A DNA stretch of 64,000 bases from Clostridia bacterium. Lineage in GTDB: Bacteria; Bacillota; Clostridia; UMGS1883; UMGS1540. This document shows positions 27,711 to 35,817 of this stretch, in pieces. The stretch lies in NCBI GenBank assembly GCA_017442155.1, contig JAFSAU010000015.1, positions 1 to 64,000 on the forward strand, read 5' to 3'. The notes below the pieces were generated by a model. That model saw only the letters and a program-made list of their open reading frames with translations. It had not been told where the DNA came from and made no database searches. Each line of letters opens with the position of its first letter. Position 1 is the first letter of the stretch. The position numbers and the translations under genes are program-made.

Positions 27711-29579
27711 GTGGAAAACAACAGGTATGACGTCATTGTGGTTGGCGGCGGCCATGCGGGTTGTGAGGCGGCGGCAGCGGCGGCCCGGGTGGGCGCAAGA
27801 ACGCTGCTTTTTTCCATGAGTCTGGATTTTCTGGCCTCCATGTCCTGCAATCCCAATATCGGCGGCAGTGCCAAGGGCCATCTGGTCCGGGAAATTGACG
27901 CTCTCGGCGGTGTGATGGGAAAGGCGGCAGATGCCACATTTTTACAGTCACGCCTTCTCAACACCGGGAAGGGGCCGGCAGTACACGCACTCCGCGCCCA
28001 GACCGATAAGTGGAATTATATGCGGGAGATGAAACGCCGCATGGAGGAAACCGAGGGGCTGGATGTGCGCCAGGCCGAGATTGTGGAAATCCTGGCCGAT
28101 GACGGGCATGTGAAGGGGGTAAAAACCCATCTCGGAGCCGAGTTTTACGCTCCGGCTGTGGTGATTGCCACGGGCACCTATCTGAACGGAAAAATCATCA
28201 CCGGCGAACATAGTCACGCCGGCGGGCCGGACGGTATGTTTCCGGCGGCGGAGCTGGCAAAATCTTTAGCAAGCCTCGGGATTCCTCTTCGACGCTTCAA
28301 AACGGGGACACCGCCCCGCATCAGCCGCCGAAGTCTGGATTTTTCCAAAATGGAACCCCAGTACGGTGATGAGGTAATTACGCCTTTTTCCTTTGAAACG
28401 ACAGGAAAACTTGAAAATCAGGTGGCTTGTTATCTGACATATACAAATGAAAAAACACATGAAATTATCCGGAATAATCTGCACCGTGCGCCCATGTTCA
28501 GCGGCGTAATCGAAGGTGTAGGAGCACGGTACTGTCCGTCTATTGAAGATAAGGTGGTCCGTTTTTCTGAGCGGGAACGGCATCAGCTTTTCATTGAGCC
28601 GATGGGCCTGGATACCGATGAAATGTATGTTTCCGGCCTTTCCACCTCCCTTCCTGAGGATGTGCAGGAAGAAATGCTCCATACAATTCCCGGCCTTGAA
28701 AATGCAGTGATTATGCGGGCTGGATATGCGATTGAGTATGATTGCTGTGACCCGCTGGAGCTGGAAAGCACGCTGGAGAGTAAGCGTATCCGCGGTCTGT
28801 ATGGCGCAGGACAGTTTAACGGAACCTCCGGATATGAGGAGGCGGCGGCCCAGGGCCTGGTGGCCGGGGCAAACGCAGCATTGAAGTTACAGAACAAGCC
28901 CCCGCTTATCATTGGCCGGGATGAGGGATATGTGGGCGTTCTGGTTGACGATTTGGTGACAAAAGGAACGAACGAGCCGTATCGGATGATGACCTCCCGT
29001 GCAGAGTACCGTCTGCTTCTCCGGCAGGATAATGCGGATGCCCGTCTGACGCCGAAGGGGTATGCCGCCGGACTTATCCGTGAAGAAAGATATGCTGCAT
29101 TTACAGAAAAACAGCATCAGATTGAGCAGGAAATGTATCGGCTGGAAAAAACGTCCCTGCCGCCAACGGAGCAATTACGTGAAATCATGACTGCAGCCGG
29201 ATGCGAGCCGGTGGAAACCGGGATTCGCATTGCGGACCTTCTGCGCCGCCCGCAGATTTCCTATGCGGCACTTGCTCCCGTAGATGTGGCGCGGCCGGAT
29301 CTTCCGGCAGAGGTGTGCCGGGAGGCAGAAATCCGTATTAAATACGCCGGGTATATTGAACGGCAGAAAAAGGCGGTGGCGCAGTTCCGGAAACTGGAGG
29401 ACAGAGTGCTTCCGGAGGGAATGAACTATATGGAACTGGAAGGGCTCTGCACGGAAGCCCGGCAGAAGCTGACCCGTCATCAGCCGAAAAACCTGGGACA
29501 GGCATCCCGGATTTCCGGTGTACGGCCTGCGGATATCAGCGTACTGCTTGTATACCTTGAAAAGGGGAAATTACAGTAA
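27711..29579 (+). CDS. mnmG: tRNA uridine-5-carboxymethylaminomethyl modification enzyme MnmG
   Basis: 622 residues, normal for the family. The start is GTG immediately after the SDR stop, with AAGGAGG in the SDR 3' end. The FAD motif is [44 protein letters not shown] and GTFLNGK-like [10 protein letters not shown] are MnmG signatures, with the C-terminal helical domain (from ~480) for tRNA and MnmE binding. With MnmE it modifies U34 of certain tRNAs. It overlaps rsmG by one base, as in many Firmicutes. Confidence 0.96.
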   Translation: MENNRYDVIVVGGGHAGCEAAAAAARVGARTLLFSMSLDFLASMSCNPNIGGSAKGHLVREIDALGGVMGKAADATFLQSRLLNTGKGPAVHALRAQTDKWNYMREMKRRMEETEGLDVRQAEIVEILADDGHVKGVKTHLGAEFYAPAVVIATGTYLNGKIITGEHSHAGGPDGMFPAAELAKSLASLGIPLRRFKTGTPPRISRRSLDFSKMEPQYGDEVITPFSFETTGKLENQVACYLTYTNEKTHEIIRNNLHRAPMFSGVIEGVGARYCPSIEDKVVRFSERERHQLFIEPMGLDTDEMYVSGLSTSLPEDVQEEMLHTIPGLENAVIMRAGYAIEYDCCDPLELESTLESKRIRGLYGAGQFNGTSGYEEAAAQGLVAGANAALKLQNKPPLIIGRDEGYVGVLVDDLVTKGTNEPYRMMTSRAEYRLLLRQDNADARLTPKGYAAGLIREERYAAFTEKQHQIEQEMYRLEKTSLPPTEQLREIMTAAGCEPVETGIRIADLLRRPQISYAALAPVDVARPDLPAEVCREAEIRIKYAGYIERQKKAVAQFRKLEDRVLPEGMNYMELEGLCTEARQKLTRHQPKNLGQASRISGVRPADISVLLVYLEKGKLQ

Positions 29580-30274
29580 TGGATGTATTAAAAAAGGGCC
29601 TTATGGCTTTTGATATTACGCCGACAGAAACAATTTGCGAACAGTTTTCTGCCTACGAAAAACTGCTTGTAGAGTGGAATGGAAAAATGAATCTGACGGC
29701 CATTACCGACCACGACGGCGTGGTGAACAAACATTTTGTGGACAGTATCAGTTGTCAGGCACTTCTTCCCCACGGGGCGAGCGTGGCGGATGTGGGCACC
29801 GGGGCCGGTTTTCCCGGCTTACCACTGAAAATTGTGCGGCCGGATCTTCGCGTTACGCTGCTGGATGCCCTTGCCAAACGGCTGACCTTCCTGGATGCCG
29901 TGATAGAAGAGCTGGGACTGGAAAATGTGGAAACTGTGCACATGCGGGCTGAAGATGCGGGACATAGTGCTCTCAGAGAGGCCTTTGACGCAGTGACGGC
30001 CCGCGCGGTGGCCGGCCTGCCCGTCCTTTGCGAATATTGTATGCCGCTGGTAAAAAAGGGCGGCCTGTTTTTGGCGATGAAGGGAACGGAAGGAGCGGTA
30101 GAAGCCCAAAATGCAGAAAAAGCCGTAAAAATTTTAGGCGGTGAAGTTGTGGAAATTCGTGACGTATCGTGGCAGGATTTGTCGCACACCGTCGTCGTTA
30201 TACAGAAAACGGGACAAACTCCGACAAAATACCCCCGGAAGGCAGGAAAACCGCAAAAATCTCCGATTTCTTGA
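29579..30274 (+). CDS. rsmG: 16S rRNA (guanine527-N7)-methyltransferase
   Basis: 231 residues. YEKLLVEWNGKMNLTAITD near 22 is the family start. ASVADVGTGAGFPGLPLKI near 65 is the SAM site, and FDAVTARAVAGLPVLCEYC follows near 137. It methylates G527 of 16S rRNA. Its loss gives low-level streptomycin resistance in other bacteria. The stop codon lies in the loop of the terminator at 30262-30298. Confidence 0.95.
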   Translation: MDVLKKGLMAFDITPTETICEQFSAYEKLLVEWNGKMNLTAITDHDGVVNKHFVDSISCQALLPHGASVADVGTGAGFPGLPLKIVRPDLRVTLLDALAKRLTFLDAVIEELGLENVETVHMRAEDAGHSALREAFDAVTARAVAGLPVLCEYCMPLVKKGGLFLAMKGTEGAVEAQNAEKAVKILGGEVVEIRDVSWQDLSHTVVVIQKTGQTPTKYPRKAGKPQKSPIS

Positions 30275-30298
30275 TAAAAAAGAAGTCGGAATTTTTTT
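30262..30298 (+). terminator. Terminator that encloses the rsmG stop codon
   Basis: Stem TCCGATTTCTT/AAGAAGTCGGA with one G-U pair, then seven T. The TGA of rsmG (30272-30274) begins at the edge of the loop. Ribosomes finishing rsmG would therefore cover the hairpin. Confidence 0.8.
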
Positions 30299-30299
30299 C

Positions 30300-30328
30300 T
30301 TTACAAATATGGAAAATTATGGTAATAT
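30300..30328 (+). promoter_or_regulatory. Promoter of noc
   Basis: TTTACA, 17-bp spacer, TAATAT, right after the rsmG terminator and 20 bases before the noc ATG. It allows noc to be expressed apart from the long upstream operon. Confidence 0.5.
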
Positions 30329-30348
30329 TTTCCTGAGGTGATGCATAT

Positions 30349-31161
30349 ATGTTAAATTTTAAATTGCAGGACGAGAAAAACAGGATTTTTCAGATTCCGG
30401 TGGAATCCATTATTCCCAATCCCTACCAGCCACGTCAGACCTTTGATAGTCTGGCCATTGAGGAACTGGCAAATTCCATCCGGGAATACGGCGTGATTCA
30501 GCCGATTACGGTGCGCCGGATTGCCAAGGATATGTACGAGCTGGTTACGGGCGAGCGGCGCCTTCGTGCGGCAAAATCTCTGCGGCGGCCCACCATTCCG
30601 GCGATGATTCTGAATATCAGTGATAACGATAGTGCCGTTATTGCGCTGATTGAAAATCTGCAGCGGAAGGAGTTGGGTTTTTTTGAGGAAGCAGAGGGGT
30701 ATTATCATCTGATTTCAGACCACGGTATGACTCAGGAGGAAGTGGCGGCGAAAACAGGAAAAAAGCAGTCCACGGTGGCGAATAAGCTGCGGATTCTGAA
30801 GCTTTCTCCTTATCTCAAAAAAATTGTTTCGGAAAACAAGCTGACGGAGCGGCATTGCAGGGCACTTCTCAGACTGCCGGATGAGGAAATGCAGTGGAAG
30901 GCACTGATGAAAATTGTGGAAAAAAATATGAATGTCCGGGCCGCGGAGGAGTACATAGATGTGCTTTTAGGAGAAAAGAAGGAAGAGGAACCGACGCCGC
31001 CTCCGGCCCCTGTGGTGAAGCGAAAGAAAAGTGACTATCGCATCTTTCTCAATACCATTGATAAGGCCCTTGAAATGGTCCGTGAGGCAGGTGTGAAGCC
31101 GAAAACAAAAAAGACAGAATTTGAAGATTATTATGAGTACACCATCCGGATAGATAAATAA
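30349..31161 (+). CDS. noc: ParB-family nucleoid occlusion protein
   Basis: 270 residues. The ParB N-terminal CTP-binding domain has PYQPRQTFD and ELVTGERRLRAAKSL (GERRxRA motif). IENLQRKELGFFEEAEGY precedes a helix-turn-helix (MTQEEVAAKTGKKQSTVANKLRIL, near 132). The C-terminal part is divergent and may dimerise. No parA/soj lies next to it, and it follows mnmG-rsmG, which is the usual place of Noc rather than chromosomal ParB. Noc keeps division away from the nucleoid by binding DNA and membrane. An amphipathic N-terminal start (MLNFKLQDEKNRIFQ) fits membrane binding. Confidence 0.88.
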   Translation: MLNFKLQDEKNRIFQIPVESIIPNPYQPRQTFDSLAIEELANSIREYGVIQPITVRRIAKDMYELVTGERRLRAAKSLRRPTIPAMILNISDNDSAVIALIENLQRKELGFFEEAEGYYHLISDHGMTQEEVAAKTGKKQSTVANKLRILKLSPYLKKIVSENKLTERHCRALLRLPDEEMQWKALMKIVEKNMNVRAAEEYIDVLLGEKKEEEPTPPPAPVVKRKKSDYRIFLNTIDKALEMVREAGVKPKTKKTEFEDYYEYTIRIDK

Positions 31162-31162
31162 T

Positions 31163-31220
31163 CGGGGCTATGCGTATAACAGCCCCGAAAAGTAGTGCTT
31201 CCGGGGCTGTTAATTATACG
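31163..31220. terminator. Competing hairpins between convergent noc and DUF2508 genes
   Basis: Three copies of the AGCCCCG/CGGGGCT word allow two exclusive stems: 31163-31169 with 31181-31187, or 31178-31187 with 31202-31211. The second is longer and is extended by CGTATAA/TTATACG with a bulge. It separates two genes that converge. Confidence 0.6.
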
Positions 31221-31228
31221 GAGATTTC

Positions 31229-31477
31229 TCAAACAACATTTTTTTTAGCCATTTGCAAAAGGTGCGCGTACCGGATTTCATGGGCCTTGATGGCGTAAAT
31301 GTACATATCTGTCAGCTCGTCGCTGTCGGCAAACATCAGATTACGGCGGCAGTCGGCAATATCCTTTTGTGCCTCCCGGATGAGTGTACAGAGCTCCTCG
31401 TCCCGGGCCGGGAGTGGTTCCTCGCGGCGAAACCGCGCTAAAATAGAAGAAATGGGCGGGGTGTTTGCAATTTGCAT
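31229..31477 (-). CDS. DUF2508 (YaaL-like) protein
   Basis: 82 residues from ATG 31477, chosen because GGAGG lies 7 bases upstream; the frame opens 12 codons earlier without a site. LCTLIREAQKDIADCRRNLM followed by a Tyr-rich helix (MYIYAIKAHEIRYAHLLQMA) matches the DUF2508 pattern. It is predicted to be a helical hairpin in the cytoplasm with unknown role; relatives are often near recR or sporulation genes. It follows cwlD with a 58-base gap, so they may share a transcript. Confidence 0.75.
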   Translation of the reverse strand: MQIANTPPISSILARFRREEPLPARDEELCTLIREAQKDIADCRRNLMFADSDELTDMYIYAIKAHEIRYAHLLQMAKKNVV

Positions 31478-31535
31478 TTTATATACCTCCTTGCAGGGAA
31501 TCTCTATGGACAAGTATACTCTGCTTTGAGGAAAA

Positions 31536-32240
31536 TTATACCGGATACAGGAATTTTTTTACACCGCTGCAGATGGCAGAAGCAAGTGCATCCTGGTATG
31601 CCTCGCTCGTCAGAAGTGATTCCTCCTCCGGATTCGACAGAAAACCACACTCCACAATTACAGCCGGCACTTCTGCTTTCCGCAGAAGATACAAGTCGCT
31701 TGTCGGCTTTGTTTCGCGGGTACAGTGGGGACCGATGGTTTTAAGAATGGAAAGGCGGATGGTATCGGCAAGCTTCTGACTTTCTTCGCTTCCTGACGGA
31801 TAAAAAATCTGCGGACCGCTATACCGGGCATCCGAAAAATGATTCATATGGATGCTGATGAGACAGGCTGTGCCGCTGGCATTGGCAATGGAAACTCTGG
31901 CTTTCATATCCTCTTGTTTTTTAGCCCGGAGGGAGGCGTTCTCATTTGTATATAAAGCGCGGTCCTCTTCCCTTGTCATCTGAATTTCTTCCCCACCTGC
32001 CGTAAGCTTTTCAGCCAGCTTTTTAGAAATGGCGAGATTTAAATCCTTCTCTAAAATGCCGGTTACATCGCCGACGGCACCGCCGTCCGGAGCCCCGTGT
32101 CCCGGGTCGATGACGATGATGCCGCCTGCGGCTGTGGATGCCGGTTCAGCTTTCGGTGGCAGAAGCGAATAGACCAGAAACGCTACAATGACCAGAAGTG
32201 CAAGAAATAAAATTCCGCCCCGCTTTAAGATAATAAGCAT
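31536..32240 (-). CDS. cwlD: N-acetylmuramoyl-L-alanine amidase, CwlD-like
   Basis: 234 residues from ATG 32240, where AAGGTGGG lies 6 bases upstream; the frame is open 40 codons further but without a site. There is an N-terminal membrane anchor (about 9-28), then an Amidase_3 domain: IVIDPGHGAPDGGA with the first zinc His, EKDLNLAISKKL with the zinc Glu, SIHMNHFSD with the third ligand, and VIVECGFLSNPEE with the catalytic Glu. Length and anchor match CwlD, which makes muramic-delta-lactam in spore cortex. The ORF is near other sporulation genes in the window. Confidence 0.86.
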   Translation of the reverse strand: MLIILKRGGILFLALLVIVAFLVYSLLPPKAEPASTAAGGIIVIDPGHGAPDGGAVGDVTGILEKDLNLAISKKLAEKLTAGGEEIQMTREEDRALYTNENASLRAKKQEDMKARVSIANASGTACLISIHMNHFSDARYSGPQIFYPSGSEESQKLADTIRLSILKTIGPHCTRETKPTSDLYLLRKAEVPAVIVECGFLSNPEEESLLTSEAYQDALASAICSGVKKFLYPV

Positions 32241-32304
32241 AAAAAACCCACCTTTCTCTTTTTTCAATTTATGCAGGAAAGGTGGGAAATAGTATTTTGA
32301 AAAC

Positions 32305-32329
32305 AAAAAAGCGGTTCGATGGAAACCGC
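32305..32329 (-). terminator. Terminator after the ComEA-like gene
   Basis: Minus strand: stem GCGGTT/AACCGC followed by six T. It lies between the ComEA-like gene and cwlD, so cwlD needs its own promoter. The remaining ~75 bases up to 32424 hold one short frame (32344-32400, minus, 18 codons) that I do not call. Confidence 0.65.
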
Positions 32330-32424
32330 CGGACCTTACAAAGTCAATATAGTGCAGCAAGATAGTAGGGGATGGCCTTCCGGATGTCCTGGATAATCAT
32401 TTTGTCACAGTTCCCTGTTTTTTC

Positions 32425-32784
32425 TTATTTTACCCCTATCTTATCCTTTATTTTAGCATACGTTTTTTCACCAATTCCTTCCACTTCCGTAATGGAGGCC
32501 GGGTGGAGAAATTTGCCCCATTCCTCCCGGTGCGCAACAATCCGGAAGGACAGTGTTTCGCCGATGCCGGGCAGAGTGGACAGGAGAGACGCGTCGGCGG
32601 TGTTGATATTGATACCGCCGCCCTCCCCAACAGGTGGAATTCGTGCTGTATCATACAGAGATTCTTGTCGGTTCTCTATTGTTATCTGTGCATCGGGAAT
32701 ATATGTGGCGGCAAAATGCAAACCGATAAAAAGGAGAAAGAGTGCCGATAAAAGAAAAATAAGAATACGGTTTGATTTTTTCAT
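32425..32784 (-). CDS. Helix-hairpin-helix protein, ComEA-like
   Basis: 119 residues. One membrane segment (about 7-28) anchors a C-terminal double helix-hairpin-helix: ININTADASLLSTLPGIGET and EVEGIGEKTYAKIKDKI. This is the DNA-binding part of competence protein ComEA, which binds incoming DNA outside the membrane. It lacks the SLBB domain of longer ComEA and no comEC is near. A general DNA-binding membrane protein is the alternative. Confidence 0.82.
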   Translation of the reverse strand: MKKSNRILIFLLSALFLLFIGLHFAATYIPDAQITIENRQESLYDTARIPPVGEGGGININTADASLLSTLPGIGETLSFRIVAHREEWGKFLHPASITEVEGIGEKTYAKIKDKIGVK

Positions 32785-32795
32785 AACTGCCTCCC

Positions 32796-32825
32796 AAAAA
32801 AGGCCGTAAAAACTTTTACAGCCTT
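32796..32825 (-). terminator. Terminator of the DUF1846 gene
   Basis: Minus strand stem AAGGC-GTAAAA/TTTTAC-GCCTT with a mismatch, followed by six T. It lies 22 bases after the DUF1846 stop. Confidence 0.75.
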
Positions 32826-32847
32826 AAAATTCAAAAGAAAGTTCTGA

Positions 32848-34335
32848 TTATTTGTGATAGAGTTTTTTTGTCTGATATTTTGGCTCACAGGTCAGGTGAA
32901 TCCCCAGCTTGCGGTACACATCCTTATCCACCTGGGATAAGAGCACCGTGGAGTGGGCTTCACAACCCCGCAGGGCAGAAAGCTGTTCCGTGGCCAGCTT
33001 TGCCGGGACACTTTGTGTGGCACTCATCGTCAGTGCAATCAGCACCTCGTCGGAATGAAGGCGTGGGTTGTGATTGCCTAAAATATCGGTTTTCAGCCTC
33101 TGAATCGGCTCAATAACCGATGGCTCAATCAAATGAATGGAATCGTCAATCCCTCCGGCAGCCTTCACAGCATTCAGAAGAGCGGCAGAGGAAGCACCGA
33201 GAAGATTGGAGGTTTTTCCGGTGACAATCCGGCCGTCATGCAGTTCGATTGCCACGGCGGGTGCGTCTCCCGTTTCGGAGCTTTTGGTAAGGGCGGCGGT
33301 GACAACACGGCGGTTTTCCGCAGTAATGCCCGCATTGTTCATTATGATTTCAATTTTCTGGGCAGCTTCTTCACTCCAGCGGCCCAGCCGGCTTTCGCAA
33401 AGCGCGTCATAGTACCGGCGGATAATTTCAGCCTGGGCGGCTTCTTCTGTCACGGTGTCATCCGTAATGCAGTAGCCGGCCATGTTTACCCCCATATCTG
33501 TGGGGGAGTTATAGGGGCTTTTTCCGGAAATTCGCTGGAACATAGCGTTCAGCACCGGGAACACTTCAACATCACGGTTATAGTTGACGGCAATGTCGCC
33601 GTATGCTTCCAGATGATAGGGGTCAATCATATTCACATCGTTCAGATCTGCAGTGGCGGCTTCGTATGCCAGATTGACCGGATGCTTTAAGGGGAGATTC
33701 CAGATAGGGAAGGTTTCAAATTTTGCATATCCCGCTGAAACACCACGCAGGTGCTCATGGTATAGCTGAGAAAGGCAAGTGGCCATTTTCCCGCTGCCCG
33801 GACCGGGAGCTGTTACCACAACCAGGGGGCAGGTGGTTTCAATATACTCGTTTTTGCCGAATCCCTCTTCGCTTACAATATGCTTGATATCCGTAGGATA
33901 GCCGGCAATGGGGTAATGCAGATAGGTTTTGACACCCAGCTTTTCCAGCTTATCCTTAAAGGTGGCTGCAGAAGGCTGGCCGTCAAACTGAGAAATGACA
34001 ACACTTCCTACATAAAGACCGATAGAACGGAAAGCGTCGATAAGACGCAGAACATCTGCATCATAGGTGATGCCCAGGTCACTGCGCATTTTGTTTTTTT
34101 CAATTGCGTCGGCGTTAATGACGATGACAATTTCCACGTCCTTGGCAATATTTTTCAGCATCAGTACCTTACTGTCAGGCCGGAAGCCCGGCAGAACGCG
34201 GGCGGCGTGATGGTCATCAAACAGCTTGCCGCCGAATTCCAGGTACAGCTTGCCGCCAAACTCTAAAATTCGCTGCTGAATCTGCTCCGACTGTTTCTTT
34301 ATGTATGCTTCGTTGTCAAATCCTATCTTTTGCAT
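32848..34335 (-). CDS. DUF1846 protein
   Basis: 495 residues, full length for the family. It begins KIGFDNEAYIKKQSEQIQQR, then KLYLEFGGKLFDDHHAARVL, and later VVVTAPGPGSGKMATCLSQL (near 170) and DPYHLEAYGDIAVNYNRDVE. DUF1846 proteins are widespread in Firmicutes; structures show a nucleotide-hydrolase-like or UDP-sugar-like fold, but the function is unknown. PGPGSGK resembles a P-loop without the final Thr/Ser. It is a single gene with its own promoter and terminator. Confidence 0.9.
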   Translation of the reverse strand: MQKIGFDNEAYIKKQSEQIQQRILEFGGKLYLEFGGKLFDDHHAARVLPGFRPDSKVLMLKNIAKDVEIVIVINADAIEKNKMRSDLGITYDADVLRLIDAFRSIGLYVGSVVISQFDGQPSAATFKDKLEKLGVKTYLHYPIAGYPTDIKHIVSEEGFGKNEYIETTCPLVVVTAPGPGSGKMATCLSQLYHEHLRGVSAGYAKFETFPIWNLPLKHPVNLAYEAATADLNDVNMIDPYHLEAYGDIAVNYNRDVEVFPVLNAMFQRISGKSPYNSPTDMGVNMAGYCITDDTVTEEAAQAEIIRRYYDALCESRLGRWSEEAAQKIEIIMNNAGITAENRRVVTAALTKSSETGDAPAVAIELHDGRIVTGKTSNLLGASSAALLNAVKAAGGIDDSIHLIEPSVIEPIQRLKTDILGNHNPRLHSDEVLIALTMSATQSVPAKLATEQLSALRGCEAHSTVLLSQVDKDVYRKLGIHLTCEPKYQTKKLYHK

Positions 34336-34367
34336 GGCAATTCCCCCTAAATTTTTCCCATAAGAAA

Positions 34368-34395
34368 ATTATACCACGCAAAATGAAAATGTCAA
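34368..34395 (-). promoter_or_regulatory. Promoter of the DUF1846 gene
   Basis: Minus strand: TTGACA, 16-bp spacer, TATAAT, about 30 bases before the ATG. Confidence 0.75.
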
Positions 34396-34415
34396 GTATT
34401 TCTTTGCAAGAAAAT

Positions 34416-35222
34416 CTATTTTATGTCTAAAGACCGGACTGCAATCTTTACATCTTCTACCCAGATGCCCGTAAATTCCGTCACTGTGGCGGCGAGATGC
34501 TTCCGGATTTTTTCTGTCGCAGAAGGAATAGACTCGCCGTAGCGCAGATTGATTTCAAGATGCAGAATCAGATTTCGGTCCTGCTCCTCTGCGCTGCAAA
34601 TCCAGATTTGCGTTACTTCAGGGAATTTCTTCGTCTCCTGGATGCATATTGTCACTACCACACTGTGCGAAATTGTGAACTCCCCGAGACAGCTATAGGT
34701 GGGCCGTACCAGCGTTTTTTCGCTTTCTTTTTTTCGGTTAGCCGGGCGGAAAATCTGCAGGGGATCCAGCCAGTAGCCGGAAAAATCCTTGCGAATCTGG
34801 AAGGTGGGGACTGGGATGACGTGCTTGCCTTCCGTCTGGCGGATGTGGCGCGCCAGACGGATGTCCTCTTCGGAGGAAACGTCGTTGATATGAATGATTT
34901 TCTCCGGCGGCGGCAGAAGCAGCATGGTAGCAATTCGCTGTACCATTTCCACCGAGGTACCCACCAGAATAATTTTTTCGGCACCGCTTTCTGCTATCGC
35001 ACGGCGGACATTCTCGGCGTGCTCCCGCTCAAAAAAGAGTGCACGTTTTACGGAAGCAAATTTTGTTTTCTCTTTTTTGGCAGAAACGCCGGCAATGGCC
35101 GTATTTCCGCGAATCAGAAGACCGTCGTCAATAATCAGAGGGATGCGGTGCTTTCGGGCAAGTTCTGTCACACGGTAGCTTTTTCCCGTGCCGCTGGGAC
35201 CGACAAAGCCGTACACTTTCAT
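34416..35222 (-). CDS. P-loop NTPase fused to an Asp23/Gls24 domain
   Basis: 268 residues. Residues 1-170 form a small P-loop domain with Walker A GPSGTGKS at 8-15 and strands like EKIILVGTSVEMVQRIAT. Residues ~178-268 match Asp23/Gls24 envelope-stress proteins: GEFTISHSVVVTICIQ, then HLEINLRYGESIPSATEKIR and TEFTGIWVEDVKIAV. Asp23 proteins normally lack an NTPase. The fusion suggests an ATP- or GTP-driven factor at the cell envelope, possibly linked to fatty-acid or wall synthesis. Function is not established. It is coupled to the small gene upstream (12-base gap). Confidence 0.8.
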   Translation of the reverse strand: MKVYGFVGPSGTGKSYRVTELARKHRIPLIIDDGLLIRGNTAIAGVSAKKEKTKFASVKRALFFEREHAENVRRAIAESGAEKIILVGTSVEMVQRIATMLLLPPPEKIIHINDVSSEEDIRLARHIRQTEGKHVIPVPTFQIRKDFSGYWLDPLQIFRPANRKKESEKTLVRPTYSCLGEFTISHSVVVTICIQETKKFPEVTQIWICSAEEQDRNLILHLEINLRYGESIPSATEKIRKHLAATVTEFTGIWVEDVKIAVRSLDIK

Positions 35223-35234
35223 GGCTCGGTCCCT

Positions 35235-35600
35235 CTATGCTTCCTCGCTGGGAAACATTTTAACCGTTCCGTTTATCAGATGAGCACGGTTAATGAAATC
35301 CCGCGCGGTTTTCCCCCGGGCAGTGCGGCCTTCCACGAAGTACCCTGCCGGAAGTACTGCAACCACAATCCCCTCCGTTACCCGGTACAGCCGCTCAGCA
35401 TCGGCATCCTTGCCGTACCGTCCCGCCAGCCATTCCACCACGGTTACCCGATCACCCTTGGAAAATTCCCGTCTTTTCCGGCGGCGCATATTATCGAAGA
35501 GAATTTCCCGGTTGCTTTCCAGCAAAATCTGCCGCATTTCCTTTTCGATCTGTTTTCTTTTTTCTGCTTTTGCAAGCCTTCGTTCCGCGTTTGTTTTCAT
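35235..35600 (-). CDS. Small basic protein of unknown function
   Basis: 121 residues, highly basic and charged, predicted as a coiled coil over ~1-45 (ERRLAKAEKRKQIEKEMRQI) followed by a beta-rich SH3-like part (FSKGDRVTVVEWLAGRYG, then VVAVLPAGYFVEGRTARG). No family is recognised. It shares a promoter with the P-loop/Asp23 gene and would be made first. The basic coil suggests RNA or ribosome binding, but this is only a guess. Confidence 0.7.
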   Translation of the reverse strand: MKTNAERRLAKAEKRKQIEKEMRQILLESNREILFDNMRRRKRREFSKGDRVTVVEWLAGRYGKDADAERLYRVTEGIVVAVLPAGYFVEGRTARGKTARDFINRAHLINGTVKMFPSEEA

Positions 35601-35644
35601 ACCGTGTCACCCCAATTTCTGTCTCAAACTTTTGCTTTGACTAT

Positions 35645-35673
35645 ATTATATGCAATCCATCAGAAAAAGTCAA
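35645..35673 (-). promoter_or_regulatory. Promoter of the small protein / P-loop-Asp23 pair
   Basis: Minus strand: TTGACT, 17-bp spacer, TATAAT. Confidence 0.75.
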
Positions 35674-35752
35674 GTTTTTATGAACAAATATATGTTCTGT
35701 TCTGCGGCAGGGAAAAAAATCCGGAACAGCGGAGCGAAAGTACAGATTCGCC

Positions 35753-35781
35753 TTGACAAATTTCCTTCTATAGTATATAAT
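35753..35781 (+). promoter_or_regulatory. Promoter of cdaA-cdaR
   Basis: TTGACA, 17-bp spacer, TATAAT: perfect consensus, 36 bases before the GTG. Confidence 0.88.
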
Positions 35782-35817
35782 TAAAAAAAGAATATAAATA
35801 AAGGAAAGGATGATTCG

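Noticed and set aside
32344-32400. 18-codon minus-strand frame between the ComEA-like gene and cwlD
   Set aside because: It has an ATG and a stop in the right order, but the ribosome site is weak and no conservation can be judged by eye.
34497-35756. 419-codon plus-strand frame across the P-loop/Asp23 gene and its partner
   Set aside because: It crosses two real genes and a promoter, with no domain signal.
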